Of a stretch of 11,480 nucleotides of DNA, positions 1 through 5,021 are shown one piece after another. Made by a program: the position numbers and the translations under genes. The notes under the pieces are model-generated. The model did no database searches. It was not told where the DNA came from and saw nothing but the letters and a program-made list of their open reading frames with translations. This DNA is from an uncultured Lachnospira sp. (GTDB lineage: Bacteria; Bacillota; Clostridia; Lachnospirales; Lachnospiraceae): positions 1-11,480 of the forward strand of contig CAMVRH010000017.1 in NCBI GenBank assembly GCA_947169835.1. Reading direction: 5' to 3'. How positions within the stretch are numbered: position 1 is the stretch's first letter; each line of letters opens with the position of its first letter.

Positions 1-13
1 AGGAGGTCAAGCA

Positions 14-379
14 ATGAAAACAGAAAGAGAACTCAACTTATTAGAAGGAAAAATTAACATACTAAAGGCGAGCATCGATGATATGCCAGACATCAGATTT
101 GTCACTAAGCCTGAGATACTATCGACAATTAAAGTCGACAATAGTGTTTTAGGTGGCGAAGAGGACGAATACGATTTAGGCAGATTTAGCGAAGTGCTAG
201 TTGTTGGTAATCAAGCTATCAACACAAACGCTACTTCGGTAAACACTATCATTGATGTTCTTTTAATGTCTTATCTTAATCAGCAAGGTTGGAAAGAGCC
301 AACAGCTTATAAGCATGGTCTAATTGGTACTATTACTGATCTTGGTTTGCTTAAAGATCTGCGACCAATAATTCTTTAA
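14..379 (+). CDS. hypothetical early phage protein (121 aa)
   Basis: I do not recognise this family. The start is well supported: AGGAGG lies at 1-6, seven bases before the ATG. The protein is soluble-looking, with an acidic stretch (GGEEDEYDLGRF, about residues 47-58) and no membrane segment, signal peptide or Cys motif. The second half, from about residue 65, is richer in small and hydrophobic residues and could be a compact globular fold. It is the first gene seen of a rightward run that continues with a membrane protein and a helix-turn-helix regulator, so a role in early phage functions is likely from position only. Its promoter must lie upstream of the window. Confidence 0.8.
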   Translation: MKTERELNLLEGKINILKASIDDMPDIRFVTKPEILSTIKVDNSVLGGEEDEYDLGRFSEVLVVGNQAINTNATSVNTIIDVLLMSYLNQQGWKEPTAYKHGLIGTITDLGLLKDLRPIIL

Positions 380-399
380 TTTAGTGAGGAGGTAACCCG

Positions 400-687
400 A
401 TGAAACTTTTAAACTTTTTTAAGAATGTAGCATTAACACTCACAACTACCGAACTTTATTGTATTTGGAGTAAAGAAGAATTACACGAAGTAAGCACGGC
501 TCATATGTGGATGATTATTATCGCAGTAGCAATTATCTTCTTCAGCTTATTGAGAATGATAGATAAAGAAGTTTATCGCGCATACATAATTCGCAGAAAA
601 AAGAAGAATAAACGCGCTGAGATAATGAACAGGTTGGAGGTGGAAAATGCTAACGAGGAAACAAGCGATTCAGCAAGCATTAGGTAG
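400..687 (+). CDS. small single-pass membrane protein (95 aa)
   Basis: Family not recognised. One strong transmembrane segment lies at about residues 36-54 (core WMIIIAVAIIFFSLL). It is followed by a very basic patch (RRKKKNKR, about 65-72), which by the positive-inside rule places the C-terminus in the cytoplasm and the N-terminus outside. No cleavable signal peptide is evident, so it is probably an anchored membrane protein. AGGAGGT at 387-393 supports the ATG. The last 41 bases overlap the following regulator gene in another frame, so the acidic tail (residues 80-95) is constrained by the next gene's ribosome site and start. Short phage membrane proteins in early operons are sometimes exclusion or host-interaction factors, but nothing here shows that. 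Confidence 0.75.
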   Translation: MKLLNFFKNVALTLTTTELYCIWSKEELHEVSTAHMWMIIIAVAIIFFSLLRMIDKEVYRAYIIRRKKKNKRAEIMNRLEVENANEETSDSASIR

Positions 688-871
688 ATCTGGTTTAACG
701 ATTTGTGAGTTGAGCGACAAGGTTCCAATGTCTCGCTCAACACTATCTAGAAAATTACAAGAACCAGAACTATTCACATTAAAGGAAATTGAAGATCTAA
801 ACAATATTTTAGAATTCACAGAAACGGAACTATTAGCAATAGTGAGAGGTAAATATGATAAATGGTTTTAA
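647..871 (+). CDS. Cro/CI-type helix-turn-helix regulator (74 aa)
   Basis: A small DNA-binding protein of the lambda-repressor-like (XRE/Cro) class. The helix-turn-helix is readable at about residues 17-38: LTICELSDKVPMSRSTLSRKL, with the second helix giving the Ser-rich recognition helix. The rest (residues 44-66) is helical and may dimerise. The length fits Cro-like or excisionase-like regulators without a peptidase or tetramerisation domain. GGAGG at 636-640, six bases before the ATG, fixes the start even though this produces a 41-base overlap with the preceding membrane gene. It lies directly before the leftward small-RNA unit at 874-965, so it is a natural candidate to control that promoter or an upstream lysogeny switch. 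The target is inference. Confidence 0.82.
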   Translation: MLTRKQAIQQALGRSGLTICELSDKVPMSRSTLSRKLQEPELFTLKEIEDLNNILEFTETELLAIVRGKYDKWF

Positions 872-873
872 GC

Positions 874-909
874 AAAAAAAATGAGCCACTAGGCAAAACC
901 TAATGACTC
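874..909 (-). terminator. leftward intrinsic terminator
   Basis: On the minus strand an 11-pair stem (plus-strand arms 883-893 and 899-909, loop 894-898) is complete if two G-U pairs are allowed. On the plus strand the same two positions are C-A mismatches, so the structure is favoured only in leftward RNA. The stem is followed by A and eight U (plus-strand A-run 874-881). That is the textbook form of a Rho-independent terminator reading leftward, although every gene around it is rightward. Confidence 0.8.
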
Positions 910-930
910 GTAAGCAACCCGATGCTTAAC
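875..930 (-). ncRNA. predicted leftward small RNA, two hairpins (about 55 nt)
   Basis: Start near 930 is predicted from the -10 box at 937-942, and the end near 875 from the U-tract. The RNA would consist of a first hairpin (TAAGCA, loop UCGGGU, UGCUUA; plus-strand 911-916 and 923-928), one or two linking bases, and the terminator hairpin. There is no room for a protein: no ribosome site and no useful ORF. It lies antisense to any rightward read-through from the HTH gene into the 984 gene. It could act as an antisense or base-pairing regulator, a protein-binding decoy, or be a by-product of a leftward promoter used as a switch. Existence is inferred from promoter, structure and terminator together; function is unknown. 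Confidence 0.6.
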
Positions 931-936
931 ATCATT

Positions 937-965
937 ATTATATACCTCAACTTAAAAATTATCAA
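937..965 (-). promoter_or_regulatory. near-consensus sigma-A/sigma70 promoter, leftward
   Basis: Reading the minus strand: -35 TTGATA (plus 960-965), a spacer of exactly 17 bases (943-959), and -10 TATAAT (plus 937-942). Eleven of twelve consensus bases match. It points away from the 984 gene towards the small RNA. The -35 box ends six bases before that gene's GGAGGT ribosome site, so rightward translation initiation and leftward transcription share this stretch. Confidence 0.72.
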
Positions 966-983
966 GTATTGGAGGTTATAAAA

Positions 984-1166
984 ATGAAAGAAAAATACTT
1001 ATTTGAAGTTCTAGATAGAGACGGAAAAGTCGTAGCTATGACTAGAGCGGTATCAGAGAAACAAGCAATAAACAACGTGCGCCATAGATTAGTCGGTGAC
1101 TATTACGGGCACCAATTCGATTATAGCGCTAGAGCAGTATATGACAAAGAAGGGAGAGCGGTTTAA
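984..1166 (+). CDS. hypothetical small phage protein (60 aa)
   Basis: Family not recognised by name. The ATG at 984 is preferred over an in-frame TTG at 969 because GGAGGT at 971-976 sits seven bases before 984 and would be inside the coding region of the longer form. The sequence looks like a small alpha/beta protein: a beta-rich start (KYLFEVLDRDGKVVAMTRAV) followed by a basic helix (KQAINNVRHRLV) and a C-terminal strand region. There is no membrane segment or Cys pair. Its stop overlaps the next start as TAATG at 1164-1168, so translation is probably coupled to the exonuclease gene and the two may work together. Confidence 0.75.
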   Translation: MKEKYLFEVLDRDGKVVAMTRAVSEKQAINNVRHRLVGDYYGHQFDYSARAVYDKEGRAV

Positions 1167-1963
1167 TGGTAGATAAGAAAATGACAAATGACGATTATAG
1201 ACAACATCCAGCAGTCAGTAGATCTGATTTATGGAAAATGAAACAGTCGCCAGCGCATTATAAGTATGCAAAGGAAAATCCGACACCTAAAACACCGGCT
1301 CTAGTCTTCGGTGGAGCAAGTCACAAATACATCTTGGAACGAGACGATTTTGAGAGCGAATATGCAGTAGCTCCAGAACTAAATAGACGTACTAAAGAGG
1401 GTAAAGAGAAGTGGGCCCAGTTCGAGTTAGAGAATGAGGGTAAGGAAATAATTAAGGCTGAGGACTTTGACGTGATCAAGGATATGGCAGCTGCGATAGA
1501 TGAAAACGAGGTAGCAAAAGCACTACTGACCGGTGAGCATGAAGTGTCTTATTTCTGGACCGATGCAGATACTAACGAGGAATGCAAAGTTAGACCAGAC
1601 TGTCTATCAGAATGGGAAGGCAAGAAATATATTGTCGACTATAAAACTACCGATAGTTGCGAGGACGGTCACTTTGAACATAGCTGTCGCAAATACGGGT
1701 ACAAGTTCCAGGCTGGAATGTATCGCGAGGGAGTATTCCAAAACGAGATGGAAGAATACGGATTCGCGTTTGTGGCCCAGGAAAAGAAACCGCCGTATGC
1801 AGTGAGAGTTTATATTTGCACGGACGAGTTCATTAACCAGGGATTAGACCAGTTTAGAATCTATTTAGGAATGTACCACGATTGTAAAGAGAACGATAAC
1901 TGGTACGGGTACGAAGGCAAGTACAACAACGTCACCGAGTTATGTGGCGATGATTACAACTAA
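1166..1963 (+). CDS. PD-(D/E)XK phage exonuclease, RecE/DUF3799-like (265 aa)
   Basis: Most likely a phage exodeoxyribonuclease of the RecE-like PD-(D/E)XK group (PDDEXK_1-like, DUF3799), which resects double-stranded DNA ends for single-strand annealing recombination. Landmarks in order: FGGASHKYILE at residues 48-58, the usual G..(A)xHxxxLE element with His53 and Glu58; Glu125 in GEHEVSYFW; KVRPD at 141-145 with the metal-binding Asp145; DYK at 158-160, the catalytic Asp-x-Lys; and QAGMY at 182-186, the Q-x3-Y of RecB/Cas4-type nucleases. The length of about 265 aa is typical. The start overlaps the previous stop (TAATG) with AGGGAG at 1151-1156. Such nucleases normally travel with a RecT or Erf annealase. 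None is recognisable here, though the 2915 protein and the SSB follow. Confidence 0.88.
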   Translation: MVDKKMTNDDYRQHPAVSRSDLWKMKQSPAHYKYAKENPTPKTPALVFGGASHKYILERDDFESEYAVAPELNRRTKEGKEKWAQFELENEGKEIIKAEDFDVIKDMAAAIDENEVAKALLTGEHEVSYFWTDADTNEECKVRPDCLSEWEGKKYIVDYKTTDSCEDGHFEHSCRKYGYKFQAGMYREGVFQNEMEEYGFAFVAQEKKPPYAVRVYICTDEFINQGLDQFRIYLGMYHDCKENDNWYGYEGKYNNVTELCGDDYN

Positions 1964-1989
1964 ATTAAAGAATTGCGGAGGTAAAAATA

Positions 1990-2568
1990 ATGTTTAAAAG
2001 TAAAAGACCAGAAGGAAATATTAATCAATTTGATTTTATGCAAGACGAGGAAAAGCCGGCTCAAAAGAAACATTTAACAGAAGAAGATTGCGCTCTTGTT
2101 TATAGGAGTTTTCTAAATAGAATATGTGAGTTTTCAAAATATTTCGTTAGTGAAGAAAATAAATATTCAAAAGAAATAAGAGGCAAGTTGGAAAACGTGT
2201 TAGGTACATATGGAAATTATCCGCACTTGTTTATCTTTCCAGATGAGCTTAAGCGTGTTTTTGCGAACTGTTGCGTAGAAAGAAAATTCTTAAATCTAGA
2301 TTCGATTAAATATGAAGGGTTGCATGAGTTATTTTTCAAAGAATTTGTGAAATGGCTAAAAGGAAACAACCTATTACCTAATGGAACTGGCGATGGATCA
2401 GCAGAAGATTTAAGTTTAGAGCCTAGAGTTAAATTAACGCGTATTATTGGCGATTTTCATCATGACACTATTGAGATTGTTATTAATGAACTTCTTGCAA
2501 TGAGAGAAGATGAAATAAAGGATTTTAACGACTCTCTTAATAAAAGTTCAAAAGAATATTATCTATAA
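1990..2568 (+). CDS. AT-rich orphan protein (192 aa), possible inserted gene
   Basis: Family not recognised. GGAGG at 1977-1981 supports the ATG. The protein is mixed charge and mostly helical-looking: an N-terminal flexible part (residues 1-28), a Cys/aromatic-containing middle (RICEFSKYF, about 44-52; FANCCVERKF, about 90-99) and an acidic C-terminus. There are no membrane segments and no metal-binding motif I can name. Base composition differs sharply from the gene before: counted 60-base lines at 2101 and 2281 have 14 and 15 G+C, against 30 and 27 in lines at 1741 and 1381. It sits between two recombination genes and is followed by a possible terminator and a new promoter, the layout of a moron-type insertion. 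A role as missing annealing partner of the exonuclease is possible but unsupported. Confidence 0.72.
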   Translation: MFKSKRPEGNINQFDFMQDEEKPAQKKHLTEEDCALVYRSFLNRICEFSKYFVSEENKYSKEIRGKLENVLGTYGNYPHLFIFPDELKRVFANCCVERKFLNLDSIKYEGLHELFFKEFVKWLKGNNLLPNGTGDGSAEDLSLEPRVKLTRIIGDFHHDTIEIVINELLAMREDEIKDFNDSLNKSSKEYYL

Positions 2569-2584
2569 ATAAATTAAGCTTGCG

Positions 2585-2605
2585 AAATCTAGTTAATAGA
2601 TTTTT
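2585..2605 (+). terminator. weak possible terminator
   Basis: A 7-pair all-AT-leaning stem (AAATCTA 2585-2591, TAGATTT 2597-2603, loop GTTAA) runs into TTTTT at 2601-2605. It comes 16 bases after the stop of the 1990 gene, where an end of transcription would make sense. The stem has only one G-C pair, so it may be inefficient or may not terminate at all. Confidence 0.3.
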
Positions 2606-2622
2606 GTATTTCATGTTATACA
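2593..2622 (+). promoter_or_regulatory. possible rightward extended -10 promoter
   Basis: An extended -10 element, TG-T-TATACA at 2614-2622, has a poor -35 (TTAATA, 2593-2598) 18 bases upstream. Transcription would start near 2629, immediately before the hairpin at 2633, and feed the 2724 and 2915 genes. Only sequence similarity supports it, and the -35 overlaps the weak terminator hairpin. Confidence 0.3.
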
Positions 2623-2632
2623 TCCTTTCGCT

Positions 2633-2678
2633 CTAGCACTCATAACCCTAAGTTATAGGTTGCCCTAATGGGTGCTAG
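2633..2678 (+). promoter_or_regulatory. leader hairpin before the 2724 gene
   Basis: An 11-pair stem with one G-U pair joins CTAGCACTCAT (2633-2643) to ATGGGTGCTAG (2668-2678). Inside it a second short stem pairs AACC(C)TA (2644-2650) with TAGGTT (2656-2661) around a five-base loop, with one bulged C. CCCTA at 2646-2650 or 2663-2667 could alternatively pair with TAGGG at 2676-2680, so two exclusive folds exist. There is no U-tract, so it is not a terminator. It resembles the outer arms of the larger element at 3862-4005 (CTAGC-ACTC on the left, GGCTAGG or TGCTAGG on the right). A cis-acting RNA or protein-binding site is the likeliest reading. Confidence 0.45.
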
Positions 2679-2723
2679 GGTAAAGGAAGTGGTATAAGGA
2701 ACGACTAAAGGGAGAAAATTACT

Positions 2724-2882
2724 ATGAGTAACGAAAATGATATTTACGAAGTAGTAGAACAAATGGCAGCAGTTGTAATCAATGTAGAAGATTGCGGTGA
2801 TCACGAAAAAGTAAGTATAACTAAAAACAGACAGACTGGGCGAGTTACAAAACCAGGTGAAGAAATAATTATACAAAAATAA
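2724..2882 (+). CDS. small hypothetical protein (52 aa)
   Basis: An open frame of 52 codons starting MSNENDIYEVVEQMAAV and ending EEIIIQK. GGGAG at about 2710-2714 stands nine bases before the ATG. The codon use resembles the neighbours. The N-terminal half is an acidic amphipathic helix and the C-terminal half (KVSITKNRQTGRVTKPG) could form a beta hairpin. No family recognised. It lies behind the 2633 hairpin and 32 bases before the zinc-ribbon gene, so it could be co-translated with that gene or serve as a regulated leader gene. The alternative, that it is chance, is less likely given the ribosome site and position. Confidence 0.6.
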   Translation: MSNENDIYEVVEQMAAVVINVEDCGDHEKVSITKNRQTGRVTKPGEEIIIQK

Positions 2883-2914
2883 CATTCAATCTAACGGAAA
2901 GCGAGGTATAAAAA

Positions 2915-3454
2915 ATGGCAACAAAAAAAACACATACACACTGGAAGAAAACCACCGATAGAAATTATCTCGGTGAGTGGGACCTTCCAGAAAAAGGCGA
3001 CTTAGTTGTGACGATAGATAAATACAAAGAGGATGAAAAAGTCGAGACTTTTAAAGGCGACAAAAAATCTACCGAGAATCACTTCGTCGTATGGTTCAAA
3101 GAAGCTGAAAAGCCAATGATTCTAAATACGACAAATAAGAAGCGAATAGCAGCAGCAGTCGGAAGCCCATATATAGAAGACTGGCCAGGACATAAGGTTG
3201 CGCTATACAGAGATAAGGTAAAGGCATTTGGTGATATACACGACTGTATTCGAATTAGATCGAATGCGCCCGAGGAAAAAATTTATATTTGCGAGGAGTG
3301 TGGCTCAGAGATTAAGGCTGAAGCCGGTCACACTCCAAAGCAGATAGCAGCAGCTAGCAAAAAGCAACTAGGACGAGAACTATGTATGGAATGCGCTAGA
3401 GCCGCAAAAGAAGAAGAAAAGCAAGACCAGGAGGATAAAGAAGATGGTAAATAA
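2915..3454 (+). CDS. phage recombination/replication accessory protein with C-terminal zinc ribbon (179 aa)
   Basis: A conserved type of phage protein found beside exonuclease and SSB genes in clostridial phages; I know the family by pattern (MILNTTNKKRIAAAVGSPYI, then EDWPGHKVALYRDKVKAFG) rather than by a proven function. Residues 1-117 look like a beta-rich, OB-like domain. Residues 122-162 form a four-Cys metal site: Cys126-x2-Cys129 and Cys157-x2-Cys160, a zinc-ribbon-like arrangement. The tail (164-179) is highly acidic. Its setting, directly before the SSB with an 11-base gene overlap, suggests a DNA-binding or loading role at recombining or replicating DNA, perhaps replacing a classical RecT. 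That role is inference. GCGAGGT at 2901-2907 supports the ATG. Confidence 0.8.
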   Translation: MATKKTHTHWKKTTDRNYLGEWDLPEKGDLVVTIDKYKEDEKVETFKGDKKSTENHFVVWFKEAEKPMILNTTNKKRIAAAVGSPYIEDWPGHKVALYRDKVKAFGDIHDCIRIRSNAPEEKIYICEECGSEIKAEAGHTPKQIAAASKKQLGRELCMECARAAKEEEKQDQEDKEDGK

Positions 3455-3857
3455 AACAATAATTCAAGGAAGATTAACAAAGGATCCAGAGCTGAAAAAA
3501 ACTCAGAGTGATGTTGCTTATACTGAAGTGAATATCGCCTGGAGTGAGACCTATAAAGATGTCGAGACTAAGTGCTTTTTACCAGTCCAGGCCTGGAGGC
3601 ACAATGCCGAGTTTTTATGTAAGTATTTCGGCAAGGGTAAAGAAGTTGTAGTTGAAGGTCGATTAAAGACTAGTGAGTGGACCGATAAGGATGGCAATAA
3701 CAGAAGTAGACTTATTATGGTTGCTGATCAATTCCACTTCTGCGGACCTAAAACTGATAACGATTCTAATAAGGATGCTGAGCCAACTGACGATGACGGA
3801 TTTATGAATATTCCAGATAACGCAGATGACGAAGGCTTACCTATTAACTTTGACTAA
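3444..3857 (+). CDS. ssb: single-stranded DNA-binding protein (137 aa)
   Basis: A phage SSB of the bacterial OB-fold family that coats single-stranded DNA during replication and recombination. Recognisable parts: the N-terminal strand NKTIIQGRLTKDPELK (residues 3-18), the central strand FLPVQAWRHNAEFLCKYFGKG (45-65), and VVVEGRLKTSEWTDKDGNNR (68-87), all in family order. From about residue 101 the protein is a disordered acidic tail. The last residues, DDEGLPINFD, are a variant of the usual DDDIPF partner-binding tip: the acidic run is kept but the end is Phe-Asp, not Pro-Phe, so binding to host partners may differ. AGGAGG at 3429-3434 and the ATG lie inside the previous gene, implying coupled translation. 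Confidence 0.93.
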   Translation: MVNKTIIQGRLTKDPELKKTQSDVAYTEVNIAWSETYKDVETKCFLPVQAWRHNAEFLCKYFGKGKEVVVEGRLKTSEWTDKDGNNRSRLIMVADQFHFCGPKTDNDSNKDAEPTDDDGFMNIPDNADDEGLPINFD

Positions 3858-3861
3858 TTAG

Positions 3862-4054
3862 ATTATCGACCTAGCCACTCCTAATAATATATTTAGTTGG
3901 AAAATCTTCCGTTGAGTTTTCTAAGGTAAAACTAATTTGTTCATAATACAGTTTGAATTGTTTTTGACAGTAGCGATTGAGTTGCTAAAAGGCTAGGTTG
4001 TTAATAGGCTGGGTATTTGACTAGCCCCTCCTGGAACTAGAAATATACTCAGCC
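3862..4054 (+). ncRNA. candidate structured RNA leader, multibranch (about 193 nt)
   Basis: The 233 bases between SSB and the ERCC4 gene have no ORF but strong pairing. P1: ATTA-T-CGACCTAGCC (3862-3876) pairs with GGCTAGGTTG-T-TAAT (3991-4005), 14 pairs with one G-U plus one T-T mismatch, closing a 114-base interior. Inside are hairpins TAGCGA/TTGCTA (3971-3987) and TTAGTT...AACTAA (3893-3935) with inner GGAAAA/TTTTCT (3899-3922). One base after P1, P2 pairs GGCTGGGTAT (4007-4016) with ATACTCAGCC (4045-4054), 10 pairs with one G-U, then an inner CTAG/CTAG. GGCTAG of P1 could instead pair with CTAGCC (4021-4026) in P2, a switch-like alternative. CCTC in the P2 loop (4027-4030) complements GAGG of the next ribosome site (4073-4076). 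Confidence 0.55.
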
Positions 4055-4090
4055 GACTTAACGGAATTATACGAGGAAGGAATAAACTCA

Positions 4091-4531
4091 ATGCTGATAG
4101 TTGACACCAGGGAAAGAAAAAACGACCACATCAAAAGTTTTTTAGATAATCATAATATTAAATATCAAGTCAAAAAACTCGATGTGGGCGACTATGCAGA
4201 AGAGAACGGGCATATTGTAATCGATAGAAAAAAAGACCTTAATGAGCTAGTTATCAATATGGTTAGTAAGGATAGAACGCGATTCTATAACGAAATCCGT
4301 AGAGCTAGAACGAATAAGGTTAAGATGATTATTTTATGCGAGCATGGCGGCAAGGTGAAAACAATTAGCGATGTTAAGGACTGGAATCCTAAGTACAGTA
4401 AGGTGTCTGGTCAAGTCTTAATGAATAAAATGTATGAGGCGCATATTGCTTACGGCATTGAGTTTTTATTCTGTGATAAGCGAACAACTGGAAGAAAAAT
4501 ATGTGAACTATTAGGAGTAGATTATGAATAG
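4091..4531 (+). CDS. ERCC4-type structure-specific nuclease (146 aa)
   Basis: A single-domain nuclease of the ERCC4/XPF/Mus81 superfamily, expected to cut branched or forked DNA at the junction. Visible motif order: Asp5 in IVDTRERK (3-10), GDY at 33-35, and the catalytic element VIDRKKDLNEL at 43-53, which is a DRK version of the usual ERK (Asp45-Arg46-Lys47). The C-terminal part (ILCEHGGK, 81-88; ELLGVDYE) completes the fold. There is no helix-hairpin-helix or helicase domain, as in other phage members. The ATG follows GAGGAAGG at 4073-4080. The gene opens the replication operon behind the structured 3862-4054 element and overlaps the CHC2 gene by eight bases. A job in resolving recombination or replication intermediates fits. 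Confidence 0.87.
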   Translation: MLIVDTRERKNDHIKSFLDNHNIKYQVKKLDVGDYAEENGHIVIDRKKDLNELVINMVSKDRTRFYNEIRRARTNKVKMIILCEHGGKVKTISDVKDWNPKYSKVSGQVLMNKMYEAHIAYGIEFLFCDKRTTGRKICELLGVDYE

Positions 4532-5021
4532 TGATCAGATAAAAGAACAATTCACAATGCGAGATATAGTCACTAATAGATACGGATTTAAGATTAGGCG
4601 AGGGTTTATAAAGTGTCCTTTTCATAAAGGCGACAACTCAGCTAGTCTAAAAATCTACGATAGAAGTTTTTATTGTTTCGGCTGTGGAGTTGGTGGAGAC
4701 ATATTCAAATTCGTTCAAGAAATGGAAGGCTGCTCATTTAAGGATGCGTTCTTGCTACTGGGCGGTGAATATGAAAAGGCGCAGAAGGTGAATCGACCGT
4801 TAATCGAACATAATAAACGCGCGAAACAAAAACAAAAAGAGTATGAAGACAAGCAACAACAAAAACGAGAAATAGAAAGGGAGTCAGTCCTTTACGAGAT
4901 AAAGATCTATCGGTTTATCCGAGACAATTCGAAACCGTTATCGGATAGATGGTGTAACGCGGTTAATAAATTACAGTATCTATTCCAGAAGTTAGAAGGG
5001 GCTGAGGTTTATCAAGAATAA
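4524..5021 (+). CDS. CHC2 zinc-finger primase-type protein without catalytic domain (165 aa)
   Basis: The N-terminus matches the DnaG-type CHC2 zinc-binding domain: MRDIVTNRYGFKIRRG, then Cys31-x2-His34, and Cys51-x2-Cys54 in SFYCFGCGVGGDIFKFVQ. In DnaG this domain recognises the template trinucleotide where primers begin. Here it ends near residue 85. The rest is a charged helix, probably coiled coil (about 95-125, rich in Lys, Gln and Glu), and a helical end; there is no TOPRIM or archaeo-eukaryotic primase domain. The protein may therefore recruit or guide host DnaG or the DUF927 partner rather than make primers alone. AGGAG at 4513-4517 supports the start. It overlaps the ERCC4 gene by eight bases and joins the next gene as TAATG. 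Confidence 0.88.
   Translation: MNSDQIKEQFTMRDIVTNRYGFKIRRGFIKCPFHKGDNSASLKIYDRSFYCFGCGVGGDIFKFVQEMEGCSFKDAFLLLGGEYEKAQKVNRPLIEHNKRAKQKQKEYEDKQQQKREIERESVLYEIKIYRFIRDNSKPLSDRWCNAVNKLQYLFQKLEGAEVYQE

Noticed and set aside
969..983. Upstream TTG start extending the 984 gene
   Set aside because: The GGAGGT ribosome site would fall inside the coding sequence; ATG 984 has ideal spacing.
2640..2885. Leftward 81-codon frame opposite the 2724 gene
   Set aside because: No ribosome site; its Phe/Tyr-rich translation is the expected shadow of AT-rich coding DNA on the other strand.
3964..3992. Consensus -35 TTGACA inside the 3862-4054 element
   Set aside because: The matching -10 position reads AAAAGG, so a promoter is not supported.
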